A stretch of 64,000 nucleotides of DNA. Source: Semisulcospira habei. Its lineage: Eukaryota; Mollusca; Gastropoda; Semisulcospiridae. Below the pieces are notes generated by a model. It was not told where the DNA came from. It was given only the letters and a program-made list of their open reading frames with translations, and searched no databases. Position 1 is the stretch's first letter. The number at the start of each line of letters is the position of its first letter. Below, piece by piece: positions 1 to 10,916 of the stretch. The stretch lies in the NCBI GenBank assembly GCA_036245525.1, contig BTPG01000001.1:215665092-215729091 (forward strand). Direction: 5' to 3'. A program made the position numbers and the translations under genes.

Positions 1-114
1 TGAATGGTGTTTCACCGTCGACGTCCCCATCGACCAATTTTAACTTTTGAACGTAGTGGTCGCTGGCGGCTTCTTTGAAGTTTGGACACTATTGGTTTTT
101 CGCAACAAAGAGTG

Positions 115-303
115 TTAACCCCCGTCACTGACGAGGAAAAGGTGGACACGATCCAACTGCAAGAGACATAGATCCTCATGAGCCCCCGCAGTCGCGGGGG
201 CTCATAAGGATCTATGCCTCTTGCTGGCACCACTTTGTATCGTGCTTCTCCGACGACTGGGGGTTAAATTAACGAAGATTTCTGCTGCCAGCAAAGGTGT
301 TAA
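115..303 (-). mobile_element. TP3 palindromic TTAA MITE
   Basis: Bounded by TTAA at 115-118 and 300-303. The right end reads GCTGCCAGCAAAGGTGTTAA, matching the inverse of the left end, which begins TTAACCCCC. The 66-bp hairpin core is 159-224, with near-identical arms around an AGTC loop. No coding potential. Family membership is clear from many copies in the window; the piggyBac-like assignment is inferred from the TTAA ends. Confidence 0.8.
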
Positions 304-467
304 CGGAACACAATTAAACCTTGTTAGAGTGTTACCAAAAAACAATTTAGTTTTTTTCTGTGCAGTAGATCGTTTGATATTTGAAATTTTACTAAAAGAA
401 ATTTGACACGACTGACAATCGTCGCTAGCCGTCTAATATTTGTGAAATGGTACTATCCTCCATTTAC

Positions 468-682
468 TTAAACCACTCAGCCCTGACGCATTACAGCAGG
501 AGATGGGTCGACCATGATAATTCAAGGGTAGTGCCAGATTAGCTTGGCGCCTGACAGGCGCCAAGCTAATCTGGCACTACCCTTGAATTATCATGGTCGA
601 TCCATCTCCTGCAACAGGTGCATAGTCGTTAGATGACGCCTGGTAAATTTGGGAAATACGTGCGCCGAGCTGAATGGATTAG
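468..682 (+). mobile_element. TP1 palindromic TTAA MITE
   Basis: The left end TTAAACCACTCAGCCC starts at 468. The inverted-repeat core is 496-612, running from GCAGGAGATGG to CCATCTCCTGC, with GGCGCC at the tip of each arm. The right flank carries the family sequence up to GAGCTGAATGG near 678. The right TTAA is lost (GGATTAG). Confidence 0.8.
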
Positions 683-770
683 CGATGTTTTTGCCAGTGA
701 ACACAGATTATGTTTGGGAACTCTTTGTTCATGCCACGCCAAACAGTTTCGGCCGTATACAGTGGTGTCA

Positions 771-828
771 GCGAGAGGCGGAGATCCTCATGAGCCAGCG
801 GGGGCTCTTGAGGATCTATGTTTCTTGC
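771..828. repeat. Degraded TP3 hairpin core
   Basis: A shortened TP3 core (arms GAGATCCTCATGAG and CTCTTGAGGATC) lies between GCGAGAGG and TTTCTTGC. A second fragment, TTTCAGCAAGAGGCATAG, follows at about 840-858. The outer ends were not found. Confidence 0.65.
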
Positions 829-945
829 AGGTGTAAGTGGTTTCAGCAAGAGGCATAGACCTGTTTCCGACAGATGGATCGTGTACAGTTTGTTGATTTT
901 CTTTGTCCGTGTTGCAGTAAATAGACTTTGCTTCGGTTTTTTTGG

Positions 946-962
946 TGTTGTTGTTGTTGTTG

Positions 963-1044
<82 letters not shown>
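946..1044. repeat. (TTG)n then (TG)n microsatellite
   Basis: About seven TTG units are followed by roughly 40 TG units. Open reading frames across it are low-complexity artefacts. Confidence 0.97.
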
Positions 1045-1045
<1 letters not shown>

Positions 1046-1505
1046 GTGTTTTAGCATACATCTACAACTTGTAATAAATACAATACCAGGGCTGGTGTCA
1101 GCTTCACACCACAACATGCACATATATGGAAGCATGTGAATATTGTAGATGAAGCTTGAACCGTTCTTAATTGACACGTTCAGCTTCAAGCTCAGCGGCC
1201 GGAATTTAATAACAATATTTCTTTTCTTTTTTTCTTCTGAAAAACGAGAACACTCAAGGGACAGAACCGATAGGCGTTATGTCGAACCGCTGTGATAGAC
1301 AGTTATATTTTCTTGACTGCTTTAAAAAAATGTCGTCTGAACTGAAAAACAGTGTTCCTGTTAAAGTAAATCTCAAGAGAAAATAAAGGCATTGACAACT
1401 TTAAGGCAAGAGTTCGCTTTATTTTGCAGAAATTAAAAAAAAGAGTAAGCAAAAAACATAATAGTGTCAATTTTCATCGTGTCGGAGACTAGGAAGAATC
1501 ACTAG
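1045..1505. other. No recognisable feature
   Basis: AT-rich unique-looking sequence with short homopolymers. I see no gene, repeat family or signal that I can support. Confidence 0.5.
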
Positions 1506-1708
1506 GTGATGATGATGAAAATGTTGAAGAAGAAGAAGTAGAAGAAGAAAATGATAATTATGATGATGATGATTATGATGATGATGATGACGACGACGAC
1601 GATGATGATGATGATGATGTTGATGATGATGGTGATGATGATGATAATGATGATGATGGTGAAGGTGATAGTGAAGAAGAAGAAGAAGATGATGATGACG
1701 ATGATATT
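1506..1708. repeat. GAT/GAA/GAC trinucleotide tract
   Basis: An interrupted trinucleotide array, mostly GAT with GAA and GAC patches. The predicted His- or Ile-rich peptides across it are artefacts. Confidence 0.95.
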
Positions 1709-1814
1709 GAAACTTAGCATGGAATAACGTTTGACAGAATAGGCATCGTCGTTTAACCAAGAGAGAGCGTGAGAGAGAACTTCTGATCGTTGTGCTGCGT
1801 TTGATTTTGTTCTT

Positions 1815-1897
1815 TTCTTCTTCTTCTTGTTTTTTTTTTCTTTTTTTTTTCTTTTTTTTTTGGGGGGGGGGGGGGGGGCTGGAGAGGGGGGGGGGGA
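1815..1897. repeat. TTC/T-tract and G-tract
   Basis: TTC repeats pass into poly-T (about 1829-1861) and then long G runs (1862-1878 and 1886-1896). Simple sequence only. Confidence 0.9.
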
Positions 1898-2254
1898 AGT
1901 AGGGTGACGTTCCTGAAGAAAGAGCAGGTTGTGAAATGATCAAACTGAACTATACGAAACTAGATCAAATTCTGGCACTATCTGTAACCTCTGTCACCAA
2001 CTTCGGGATGAGGATGAGGTTTGGGGTGAGGGTGGGAAGGGGGGGGGGGCGGGGGGGGGGGGAGTTTGAACTGGTCGTGCGATTTCAGTTCATGTTTAGT
2101 TTGGCGACTTGACACAGTTCCTTTCTGCATATCGGTGGTGGTTGAGACTTGTCGCAATACGGCGCAAAACGCACAGCTCGGATAATCTGATTGCTCAACG
2201 TTGTGACTGGGCAGCAATTCGAGTTTTAAGTACTTCGCACCGCATGTGTTGTCT

Positions 2255-2464
2255 CTTAGCTCATTCTGTCCGGAGACACCACAGCATGATATGGCTCGAC
2301 CATGATAGTTCAAGGGTGGTGCCAGAATAGCTTGGCGCCTAGGCGCCAAGCTATTCTGGCACCACCCTTGAACTATCATGGTCGATCTGTCTAAAAATTG
2401 TAATGCAGTCCTCAGAGGATAACTCTGAAATGTGGGTATTTCGCACCTGAGACACAATAAGTTC
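2255..2464 (+). mobile_element. TP2 palindromic TTAA-type MITE
   Basis: The core 2296-2385 is a 90-bp near-perfect palindrome from TCGACCATGATAGTTC to its complement, with a GCCTAGGC centre. The left flank CTTAGCTCATTCTG and right flank CACAATAAGTTC are decayed forms of the family ends. Confidence 0.8.
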
Positions 2465-2489
2465 AATGAATGGGGTTAAGATTTACACG

Positions 2490-2543
2490 CCTACCCCACC
2501 CCCCACCCCCCACCCCCACCTCTCCCCCCCCCCCCCCCCCCCC
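2490..2543. repeat. CCCCACC / poly-C tract
   Basis: C-rich low-complexity sequence ending in a run of about 20 C. Confidence 0.9.
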
Positions 2544-3130
2544 GCCCACACCTTTTAAAGGAAATGGCTGGGTTATGTCCCCTGTTTGAAAGAAGTAGTT
2601 GAGATTTGTCTCCCTTTACAGGCCGGAAGTGGGTGAGAGAGAATATGCCCCGTCTGAGTGCCTGTCACACTTACTAAGCAGCCCTCACAGACCCGCTGAA
2701 TAGATCTTCACGGAGCGTCCACTCCTCGTCGGTGTTTTAATAAAGTGGCGCAAGCCTTCGTTGGCTGTTGATGGTCATCGTGTCAAGACGGTACAAAGGT
2801 CTTCGTCTTTCAGCGCGAGGAAGTGGACAGGCATGATGGCGTGAAGGGCATGCCGAAGGTCCGGCGCGGCTGCGCGATGCGATCCACTTCCGGAAGTACG
2901 TCCAATCACAGCCGTCATATCATACACGTGGGTCAGGATGGATGCACGTTTATTCTGTTTAGTCGTCAAGTTCTTCTGCCCTGGCTCCTTCGAGAAACTT
3001 TTACACCGACGACGTTCAATAATATTAGTCGATGAAGATGCGCAATAGTTCCGTACGAATTAATTCAATTTGGGTACTAGTAATGTTCCCTTAATTTTTC
3101 AGCTACAAACACATAACCTACCCACTACCC
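2544..3130. other. No recognisable feature
   Basis: Mixed-composition sequence. Short ORFs occur on both strands at 2775-3035 but show no known domain. I see nothing I can support. Confidence 0.5.
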
Positions 3131-3134
3131 AGCT

Positions 3135-3200
3135 ACAAGAGACATAAACCCTCATGAGCCCCCGCAGTGGCGAGGGCTCATGAGGATTTAGGTCTCTTGT
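3135..3200. repeat. TP3 hairpin core
   Basis: A 66-bp inverted repeat from ACAAGAGACATAAACC to GGTCTCTTGT. The middle reads CCCCCGCAGTGGCGAGGG. The arms use the ACAAGAG/CTCTTGT variant, also found at 12228 and 39963. Outer TTAA ends were not resolved. Confidence 0.75.
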
Positions 3201-3330
3201 TGATCTTGTGTTCTTTATGAACATTTTGTTAGCATTTCATTTTTTTTTTCCACGCCAATGTCGGGACGTGTGCGGTGGTTTCAGACGCGAAATCGGCGAT
3301 AATTAGCAGCAAAGATGTTAAGACTTTTAC

Positions 3331-3476
3331 ACGTGACACGCAGTAAGACCACGTGACACGCAGTAAGACCACGTGACACGCAGTAAGACCACGTGACACG
3401 CAGTAAGACCACGTGACACGCAGTAAGACCACGTGGCACGCAGTAAGACCACGTGACACGCAGTAAGACCACGTGA
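3331..3476. repeat. 20-bp minisatellite with phased CACGTG
   Basis: Seven full copies and one partial copy of ACGTGACACGCAGTAAGACC. Unit starts are spaced exactly 20 bp, with a single A-to-G difference at unit 6. Each unit junction recreates CACGTG, giving eight E-box-like palindromes 20 bp apart. ORFs on the minus strand here are repeat artefacts. Confidence 0.97.
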
Positions 3477-3629
3477 AATTGGTGTGGACTTGCGTAAATT
3501 CAGTTCTATCAGATAGATTGCCAAAAAAAAATATAATGAAATAAAATTTAAAAAATAATAAAATAAATAAAGACTTCCGACATATTATTAAGGAACTTCA
3601 CCAGAGATGATGGAAGTCCTTCAAAACGA

Positions 3630-3832
3630 ACCGGGGGGGGGGGGGGGGGGGGGGGCTGGGTGGCTCGCTGCTAGAGCGAGCGACTCTTGTCCAAAAGGTC
3701 GTGGGTTTGAACCCAGCTGGGGTCAACATTTTTACAGACCTCCTTTCGGTGTCCCGTCTTTGAAATCACCTTTGTGGTGGGCAAAAGACGTTAAGCCCTA
3801 AACGTTTAACGGGTTTTTTTGTTGTTTTTTTT
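3630..3832 (+). mobile_element. tRNA-derived SINE with target-site duplication
   Basis: After a long G run the sequence reads TGGCTCGCTGCTAGAGCG, an A-box-like tRNA segment. About 45 bases later comes GTGGGTTTGAACCCAGC, B-box-like. Together they form a Pol III internal promoter. The 3' part ends AGACGTTAAGCCCTAAACG and then a T-rich tail. The copy is flanked by a direct repeat TTCAAAACGA (3620-3629 and 3832-3841), interpreted as its target-site duplication. It has no coding capacity and presumably relies on a LINE for mobilisation. The G run may be a post-insertion expansion of the 5' end. Confidence 0.8.
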
Positions 3833-4253
3833 TCAAAACGAGCCATCCGCCATATGGATGGCGCTTGAAATTAAATGACCGGTGTATAGAGTCCGGCCTC
3901 GCGCTGGGACCATACGGCGTTGAGGCGCGTCCCCTGGGTGGTGGATAGGGGGTCCCTCGTGAGAGGTGTGCACCGAATGAAATAAGGTGCCGTGAACCAA
4001 CATGGTCTAAGGGAAGGTGACCCCGACAGAAAACCCCTGGTCCTCCTAGTAAGGGGGTTGGGCGTGGGGGTAGCTTCCCCACCCTGCAAAAAAGGAAATA
4101 GCTACAAAAACGCCGACGAAAAGACTAACAGTAATTCCTTTCCTGGAGGAGGAAGGTTCTTCTACTAGAAGACTTATGACGTCCTGTGGTGAAAGCCGGA
4201 AGTCTTCGGAAGCCACAGGACCGAGCCGCCTCTCTCTATCCAGGGATACAACC

Positions 4254-7010
4254 ATGGGCACATGGAACGTCAAGACCATGTACCAGAGCGGCAAGGCCGC
4301 CCAGATAGCAGCGGAAATGCAAAAGTACAACCTTTCCCTGCTAGGCATCAGTGAAGCCAGATGGACGCGGTCTGGCCAGAAAAGGCTTTTAAGTGGGGAG
4401 ATGATTCTGTATTCAGGTCATGAAGAGGAGAATGCCCCCCATACAGAAGGAGTAGCACTCATGCTGTCACCAGTGGCACAGAGAGCGCTGATGGGCTGGG
4501 AACCTCTTGGGCCAAGAATTATAACAGCAGCCTTTAGAACCAAGAAAAAGCTCAAGCTGAACGTCATCCAGTGTTATGCGCCCACCAATGACAGTGACGA
4601 GGAAGAGAAACAAGAGTTCTACGACCGACTCCAGAGTGCCTTGGACAAATGTGCGGAGCGAGACACCACCATCGTCATGGGCGATTTTAATGCCAAAATA
4701 GGGGAGGACAACACCGGATACGAAGAGGTGATGGGGAGACAGGGACTAGGCTCGGAGATGAGTGAGAACGGGGAGAGGTGTGTAGACTTTTGTGCTCTAA
4801 ACCGACTTGTCATTGGAGGCAGCATCTTCCCACACAGAAGAATACACAAAGCAACTTGGGTCTCACCTGACCATACAACAGAGAACCAAATAGACCATAT
4901 CTGCATTAGCAAGAAATTTAGAAGATCCCTTCAAGATGTTCGAGTGAGGAGGGGAGCAGATGTCGCCTCAGACCACCATCTGCTTACCTTAAGAATGAAG
5001 CTCAAGCTAAAGAAAAGCCGCACAGAGACAACAAGAAGACAGCGCTATAATGTAGGCCTCCTGAGAGAAACTGGAGTTAGAGAAGAGTTCAAACTGGTGC
5101 TGTCCAACCGGTTTCAAGCGCTACAGGAGCTAGTAAATGAAGAGGAGGCGGTCACCACAGAGCAGCAGTGGAAGGCAGTTAGAGAGGCGCTGAACTCAAC
5201 CTGCAAAGACACTGTAGGGCTCAGGAAACACCACCACAAGGACTGGCTGTCGGCACAGACCTTGAAGAAGATAGAAGTGAGGAAGCAGAAGAAAGCAGCG
5301 GTCAACAACAGTCGCACGAGAGCAGCCAAAGTAAGGGCACAGGGGGAATACTCGGAAGCCAACCGCGAGGTGAAGAGGAGTATCAGGGCAGACAAGAGGG
5401 CCTACACAGACAGCCTGGCAGCAGAGGCAGAAAAGGCAGCAGGCAGCGGCAACATGAAACAGCTCTACGACATTACCAGAAGATTGTCGGGTAAGTATGG
5501 CCATACAGAAAGACCAGTAAAAGACAAAGAAGGCAAGCCTATTGCAGACAGAGCAGACCAACTCGACAGATGGGCCGAGTATTTTGAAGAGTTACTGAAC
5601 AGACCTAGCCCACCCGACCCCCCCGACATCCAGCCGGCAGAGACCGACCTACCCATCAGCTGTGACAGACCCAGCCGGGAAGAGATCAGAAAAGCAGTGG
5701 CATTTTTGAAGAATGGCAAAGCAGCAGGGCCAGATGGCATCCCAGCGGAGTCTCTGAAAGCAGACCTAGAGACAACAGTTGAGATGCTGTACCCACTGTT
5801 TGGAAAGATCTGGAAAGAGGAGGTGATGCCAGCTGACTGGAAGGAGGGGTACCTAATCAAGCTTCCCAAGAAAGGCGACCTCAGTAAGTGTTCCAACTAC
5901 AGAGGAATCACCTTGCTGTCAGTACCAGGAAAGGTCTTCAACAGGATCATCCTAGAGAGAATGAAGAGCTCCGTTGACTCCCAGCTGAGAGACCAGCAAG
6001 CAGGATTCAGGAAGAACCGATCATGTACAGACCAGATCGCCACTCTCCGCATCATCGTGGAACAGTCTCTGGAGTGGAGCTCCCCGCTGTACGTCAACTT
6101 TGTGGATTATGAGAAAGCATTTGACAGCGTGGACCGAGAGACTCTGTGGAAACTCCTACGACACTACGGTGTACCCACAAAGCTCGTCCGCCTGATCAAG
6201 AGCAGCTATGATGGCATGACATGTCGCGTGATCCACGAAGGGCAGTTCACCAGAGAGCTCCAGGTCAGAACTGGTGTCAGGCAGGGGTGTCTGCTGTCTC
6301 CGTTCCTCTTCCTACTGGCCATAGACTGGGTCATGAAGATGACCACAGAGCACAGACGAAGTGGAATACAGTGGACACTGTGGACACAGCTTGACGACCT
6401 CGATTTTGCAGATGACTTGGCATTACTGTCCCACACTCATCAACAAATGCAGGACAAGACCACGAGGCTTGCTGACATCTCGTCCCAAGTGGGCCTCACC
6501 ATTCACAAACAGAAAACAAAGACAATGAGGCTGAACGCAACCAGGGAAGAACCAGTCTTGCTTGCTGGCACCCCGTTGGAGGAGGTGGAGTCCTTCACCT
6601 ATCTCGGGAGCATCATAGACAAAAAAGGCGGCACTGATGCAGATGTCAGAGCACGAATCGGTAAAGCCAGAGCAGCCTTTCTCCAGTTGAAAAAAGTGTG
6701 GAGTTCCAGAGAGCTGTCACAACACACCAAAGTCCGGATTTTCAACTCCAATGTAAAAGCAGTTCTCCTATATGGAGCAGAGACATGGAGATTGACAAAA
6801 ACCACAGTCAACAGAGTACAGACCTTCATGAACAGTTGCCTTAGAAGAATTTTGAAAATCCACTGGCCAGAGAAGATCAGCAACGTCAGACTCTGGGAGA
6901 GAACAGAGCAGATAACAGCAGAGAATGAAATTGGGCGAAGAAGATGGGGATGGATCGGTCACAGTCTGAGAAAGCCAGCTTCCAGTATCACTAGGCAGGC
7001 ATTGTCATGA
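4254..7010 (+). CDS. RTE-like endonuclease/reverse transcriptase, C-terminus cut by a nonsense codon
   Basis: The frame opens at an upstream ATG (4176), but the conserved N-terminus [15 protein letters not shown] begins at 4254, which I take as the start. In residues counted from 4176, an APE-type endonuclease comes first: GISEARW near 65, GDFNAKIG near 169 and SDHH near 266. A basic linker follows, then reverse transcriptase: NYRGITLLS near 575, [22 protein letters not shown] near 700 and FADD near 743. The protein would nick chromosomal DNA and copy its RNA there by target-primed reverse transcription. A TGA at 7008-7010 ends the frame where relatives have tryptophan. The same frame then continues NPQGKRKRGRPRNSWRRDL to a TAA near 7188. 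The copy therefore lacks about 60 C-terminal residues through one base change. Otherwise no frameshift was seen. Confidence 0.88.
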   Translation: MGTWNVKTMYQSGKAAQIAAEMQKYNLSLLGISEARWTRSGQKRLLSGEMILYSGHEEENAPHTEGVALMLSPVAQRALMGWEPLGPRIITAAFRTKKKLKLNVIQCYAPTNDSDEEEKQEFYDRLQSALDKCAERDTTIVMGDFNAKIGEDNTGYEEVMGRQGLGSEMSENGERCVDFCALNRLVIGGSIFPHRRIHKATWVSPDHTTENQIDHICISKKFRRSLQDVRVRRGADVASDHHLLTLRMKLKLKKSRTETTRRQRYNVGLLRETGVREEFKLVLSNRFQALQELVNEEEAVTTEQQWKAVREALNSTCKDTVGLRKHHHKDWLSAQTLKKIEVRKQKKAAVNNSRTRAAKVRAQGEYSEANREVKRSIRADKRAYTDSLAAEAEKAAGSGNMKQLYDITRRLSGKYGHTERPVKDKEGKPIADRADQLDRWAEYFEELLNRPSPPDPPDIQPAETDLPISCDRPSREEIRKAVAFLKNGKAAGPDGIPAESLKADLETTVEMLYPLFGKIWKEEVMPADWKEGYLIKLPKKGDLSKCSNYRGITLLSVPGKVFNRIILERMKSSVDSQLRDQQAGFRKNRSCTDQIATLRIIVEQSLEWSSPLYVNFVDYEKAFDSVDRETLWKLLRHYGVPTKLVRLIKSSYDGMTCRVIHEGQFTRELQVRTGVRQGCLLSPFLFLLAIDWVMKMTTEHRRSGIQWTLWTQLDDLDFADDLALLSHTHQQMQDKTTRLADISSQVGLTIHKQKTKTMRLNATREEPVLLAGTPLEEVESFTYLGSIIDKKGGTDADVRARIGKARAAFLQLKKVWSSRELSQHTKVRIFNSNVKAVLLYGAETWRLTKTTVNRVQTFMNSCLRRILKIHWPEKISNVRLWERTEQITAENEIGRRRWGWIGHSLRKPASSITRQALS

Positions 7011-7190
7011 AACCCCCAGGGAAAGAGGAAAAGAGGTAGGCCGAGAAACTCCTGGCGTCGAGACCTCCAAGCAGACATCAAGAGACTGGGAACCACCTGG
7101 AGTAGAATCGAAGGAGAAGCACAGGACAGGAGTTGCTGGAGGTCTCTCGTCGACGGCCTATACCCGGGTAGGGGTGACAGGCGTAAGTAA
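7011..7190 (+). pseudogene. Severed C-terminal tail of the RTE-like ORF
   Basis: In the same frame after the TGA, the codons spell NPQGKRKRGRPRNSWRRDL and end YPGRGDRRK before TAA. This is the conserved basic C-terminal tail of RTE-type proteins. It is separated from the main ORF only by the stop at 7008. Confidence 0.8.
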
Positions 7191-7333
7191 GTAAGTATAT
7201 AGTCCGGGGGCGGACTGAAATGCGCATTTTGTTTCAAACAGTGAAGGAGGTTAAGTGATGCTATTACAAAGCGCACTGCTGACAAGCATGTCGGCCCGAG
7301 CGAGGCACACGGAAATGTGTGACACCAAGCCAG

Positions 7334-7365
7334 CGTGAGGTATAGATCCTCATGAGCTCCCCGCG
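7334..7365. repeat. TP3 half core (left arm only)
   Basis: GTGAGGTATAGATCCTCATGAG matches one TP3 arm; the opposing arm is missing. Confidence 0.55.
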
Positions 7366-7536
7366 TCTGCTGCAGAGATTACGGCTTTGTTTGGAAGCCA
7401 GAAGAATATCTGATATATATCTAACCCCTTCACTGCTCGTGGCCGTGGTATCTATTATCTCTAACACCAAACGAAGACAGGCCGCCAGGAAGAATTTTCT
7501 CAGTGTTAAAACGGAGATGTATGAAAATTAGGCCAC

Positions 7537-7602
7537 GCAAGCGGCACAGAGCATCATGAACCCCCGCGTTGGCGGGGGTTCATGATGATCTGTGCCTCTT
7601 GC
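7537..7602. repeat. TP3 hairpin core with paired changes
   Basis: A 66-bp inverted repeat. Relative to the family, the left arm has CACAG..CATCATGAAC and the right arm has GTTCATGATG..CTGTG, so the differences are matched on both arms. Confidence 0.8.
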
Positions 7603-8203
7603 AGAAGATTCGTTTTTCGTATCGTCCTCGCAGTGAAGTGGTTCAGTCATTGGGATTATTGTCCGTGAGCCAAAAGGTCCCCCCCCCCCCCCCCTACGAG
7701 GGAAGACCAATTTGTGTAGGTAGCCTAACACATATCTTTTGATATCTGCTTGTCTAAAGGTGGGAATAAAGCAAAACACCACTCTTACCAATAAATCACG
7801 TACGCGCGGCAGCGAACAAAACGCATACGCATGACATGCCAACAGATAGAGTAGTAGGTCAAAGAAAATAGTTCAAAATCACTTAAATAAATAAATTATA
7901 ATCGTTTTACACTGACATGTTACGCCCGATAAATTATGGGAGTTTTGCAAAACATCTTCAAAGGAACATAAACGAAGAAAAGTCCCGTTTTGGCCCTTTA
8001 TCGTACATTTCTTTGATCTCTATATCCAGCAGAATATAAAATCTAACAAACAGTTCTTCAGAATGGTCTGCTTCGTTACAAGACGACCAAAGACATTTCC
8101 CATTCGCCAGGACTTGCTTCGATTTCTTTAACTGCCGTCTGACCGTCGCCAGCTAGACAGCTTTGGGTAAATGTTTCGAGGTTCAGTCTCTTGATTGTTG
8201 CAT
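7603..8203. other. No recognisable feature
   Basis: Contains a C14-16 run at 7679-7694 and otherwise AT-leaning unique sequence. No gene or repeat family recognised. Confidence 0.5.
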
Positions 8204-8417
8204 TTAACTCATTGTGCCCGAGGTGCGAACTACCCACATTGTGGAGTTATCCTCTGAGGACTGCATTACAAAGAAGGAGACAGCTCGACGATGATTGTTC
8301 AAGGGTGGTGGCAGAATAGCTTGACGCCTGTAGGCGCCAAGCTATTCTGCCACCACCCTTGAACTGTCATGGTCGAGCCACATCTTGCTGTGGTGTGTCG
8401 CGGACAGAGTGAGTTAA
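8204..8417 (-). mobile_element. TP2 MITE, TTAA at both ends
   Basis: TTAACTCATTGTGCCCGAGG starts at 8204 and the right end GAGTGAGTTAA closes at 8417. The core is 8284-8377 and uses the GGTGGTGGCAG / CTGCCACCACC arm variant. Both TTAA boundaries are intact. Confidence 0.88.
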
Positions 8418-8916
8418 ACGTTTTGCTTTGTCAGTAAGTCTTTCTTGCGTGAAGCTTCCCATAGCTCCCTCTGCAACGTCATCTGCGTGCAGATATTCTA
8501 TGTCCTGTGAGGCTGGTACACCTGACATGCAGCACAGGACATCCTTGTTCACATTTTCAGATGGGTTAATGAAGCTGCCAATAGCCTATGCGACCTTCTG
8601 AGTGTCCTCTTTGCGTTGTGCAACCTGTGAAGATCTAGAGTCAGTGTACGAACTGCTGTCTTAGTTGTCTATAGCGGTCATCGCTACGGCCGCCTGGCGA
8701 TAACTGCCTCTGGCATGCATTGTGGTGCACGATCTGTGGTAGGCTCCGAGATTTCTGATCAATTCCACGAAGCCAGTATACGATTTTACATGTCGTGTAT
8801 TAGTCTGTCCAGTGGTGATGTCCACGATGCTTCTTGATGAGGGGCAGTCTCACCTGTTGACACTGAGTCCATATTGTCACAACGTTCTTCCGCACTGGAG
8901 TAACCGTTTGTTTTTT
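8418..8916. other. No recognisable feature
   Basis: Mixed sequence between two TP elements. I see no coding, RNA or repeat signature. Confidence 0.5.
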
Positions 8917-9082
8917 TACCCCATTCAGTCCTGACGCACTACAGCAGGAGATTGTCGGCGCCAAGCTAATCTAGCACTGCCCTTGAATTATCATGGTCGA
9001 TCCCTCTACTGCAACTGGTGCATAGTCATTAGATCACGCCTCCAAAATTTGGGAAATACGTGCGTCGGGCTGAATGAGTTAA
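8917..9082 (+). mobile_element. TP1 MITE with one arm deleted
   Basis: The outer ends are present (TTACCCCATTCAGTCC, and GGGCTGAATGAGTTAA ending 9082). The left hairpin arm is lost: GCAGGAGATTGTC runs directly into GGCGCCAAGCTAATC. Confidence 0.8.
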
Positions 9083-9297
9083 ACAGCTGCCGCTTTCGGA
9101 GAAATATTTCTGAATATGCTCAGAAAACAGACAGTGGCTTGACCTTTGGTCAGTGAAGCCATAAACAGTTACTATGGAAGCCCGTGACGAGGTCACATTC
9201 ATAAAACACTGTTCTCGGTAAGACCTACACATAAACATGCACCACGGCCACATCCAGATTATGTTCACCGGCATTCAGCCTGAATCCGACAGCTTAG

Positions 9298-9626
9298 AGG
9301 TCTCCGCCTCCACATCCCCGCACCAAACTCAGCACTTTCGGCCCCCGCTCCTTCTCAGTATACGGGTCATCCACCTGGAACACTCTCCCACTCTCTCTCC
9401 GTCAGAAACACTCTCTCTCCTCCTTCCAGTCCGCCCTCAAAACTCACCTCTTTTAACAGTTCTAGCACTATATCACCACACCCCCCATCCCAAGCTGACT
9501 GTCGTAATGTATTTCACTATTTGTGGTACGTGAGTCGTTGTCTAAAGCGTGCGCATGCGTGCGCGAGTTGTGAGTGCGCGCTTAGAGTTATAATTATTAT
9601 AAGATAAGCGCATTATAAATACCGTA

Positions 9627-9672
<46 letters not shown>
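9298..9672 (+). pseudogene. 5'-truncated CR1/L2-like LINE 3' end
   Basis: Reads STFGPRSFSVYGSSTWNTLP and then QKHSLSSFQSALKTHLF before a stop. This is the C-terminus of the LINE seen on the minus strand at 40.6 and 43.6 kb. A roughly 190-bp 3' UTR follows, ending in AAATACCGTAATTATT and an (ATT)n tail (about 9625-9672). A one-base deletion near 9320 breaks the frame further upstream. Severe 5' truncation is typical of target-primed reverse transcription. Confidence 0.85.
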
Positions 9673-9713
9673 GGATGACAGAAATGACGACCTCATAAAT
9701 TTCCTCGGGGAGG

Positions 9714-9786
9714 GTGGTGGGGGGGGGGGCGGAGTAGGGGGGGGGGGGCGGAGTAGGGAGGGGGCGAGGGCGGGGGTGAGGGTGGG
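9714..9786. repeat. G-rich low-complexity tract
   Basis: Repeated G8-G10 runs with GGAG interruptions. No gene. Confidence 0.85.
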
Positions 9787-9971
9787 GAACTGTCTGCTGC
9801 ACGAAGCAAATGAAACTCACTGTAGCTCTGCCATCATTACTAGTTTGATCACGATTTGTTGTAATAAGCCTAGGCAGTTTTGTAACTTCGCCACAACGAA
9901 GCCTCTCTAGGCCTTATTTTTCCCAATGGCGGGAGACAGGAGCGACCTTGCTGGCTTCAATGTCATACACT

Positions 9972-10184
9972 TTAACCCCTTCACTGCAGTGCACGCAATT
10001 TTTTTCTTTAAATTATCGTAAATTGGACGTCAAAGATCGCCAGCCGTCCAAGCAACGTGGATGCAAATCGTTTCAGCAAGAGGTATAGATCCTCATGAGC
10101 CCCCGCGACTGCGGGGGCTCATGAGGATCTATACCTCTTGCAGTTGCGGGATGTTCACTTTTTATTCGGCGTTGAAAGGGTTCA
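9972..10184 (+). mobile_element. TP3 MITE with perfect 66-bp core
   Basis: The left end TTAACCCCTTCACTGCAG is intact. The core 10076-10141 is two exact 31-bp complementary arms around a GACT loop. The right end GTTGAAAGGGTTCAT has lost its TTAA. Confidence 0.88.
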
Positions 10185-10629
10185 TACGAGTAGTTCACGC
10201 ATTGTGGGAGACACACTGTCGAGACTCCAGGAGCTGTCCTTCTGACGCCTACTTAGTAAGCACAAGGCCGTCGAACGTCCGCCCGATTGACCTTGTGCCC
10301 GCTTACTGGGACAGCATCGTGATGAAGAGGCAGGTGGGGGCCATCGAGAATAGCGTGACGTCCATGGGCTGGGAAAAGGTGAGCACCAAACGTGCCGCAA
10401 ATGCCAGGAAGTAGCCAAGACAGGCGGAATGACGCGTGTGAATCCTGCAACTACACGCGCAAATACATTTTCGAGTAGAAGTGACTTTTTTTTCCCAAGG
10501 TACGCAAGCAGTGAGGTACTTATACTTATCTCGCACATGTGCAGTTTAGTCAAGTAAATTCTGACCTAAAATTGTCAACTGCCAAGCATGTAAGATGCGC
10601 AGATAATCCCAACAAACAAAGAAGCACGC

Positions 10630-10843
10630 TTAACTCCTTCCCCCCCCCCCCCCCCCCACAAACACACCACAGGAAGATAAGGATCGACCATGATAGTTCA
10701 AGGGTGATGCCAGAATAGCTTGGCGCCCTATTCTGGCATCACCCTTGAACTATCATGATCGATCTGCGTCCTGCATTGCAACGCAGTCTTCAGAGGACAA
10801 CGGCAACATTTGGGGGTTTTCGGGCTTGGGGTACAATGATTTA
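10630..10843 (+). mobile_element. TP2 MITE, GGTGATGCCAG subtype
   Basis: TTAACTCC at 10630 is followed by a C17 run. The core 10683-10763 has arms GGTGATGCCAG / CTGGCATCACC with a shortened centre. The right end is decayed. Confidence 0.8.
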
Positions 10844-10916
10844 TAAAAAAAACTGAAAGTTACAACGCAATTGTGTTATAAGTGACTTTTTTACGGTGTT
10901 TATTTCTTTGCTGGGA

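Larger units (their letters stand above)
3897..7194 (+). mobile_element. RTE-like non-LTR retrotransposon, near full length
   Basis: The element lies between a 13-bp direct repeat with one mismatch (3884-3896 and 7195-7207, GTATAGAGTCCGG versus GTATATAGTCCGG). It has a roughly 280-bp GC-rich 5' leader and one long ORF encoding endonuclease and reverse transcriptase. It ends with a short (TAAG)n tail at 7183-7196. RTE-clade LINEs typically have a single main ORF and a short 3' simple-repeat tail, which fits. The direct repeats suggest a complete, fairly recent insertion. Confidence 0.8.

Noticed and set aside
159..224. Hairpins read as bacterial-type terminators or riboswitches
   Set aside because: Context is a eukaryotic repeat landscape with SINEs and LINEs; no poly-U follows, and copies carry TTAA ends.
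3331..3476. CRISPR-like array
   Set aside because: Units are contiguous 20-bp repeats with no unique spacers.
3658..3730. Functional tRNA gene
   Set aside because: A- and B-box-like segments exist, but no complete cloverleaf could be drawn and target duplications flank the ~200-bp unit; it is a SINE head.
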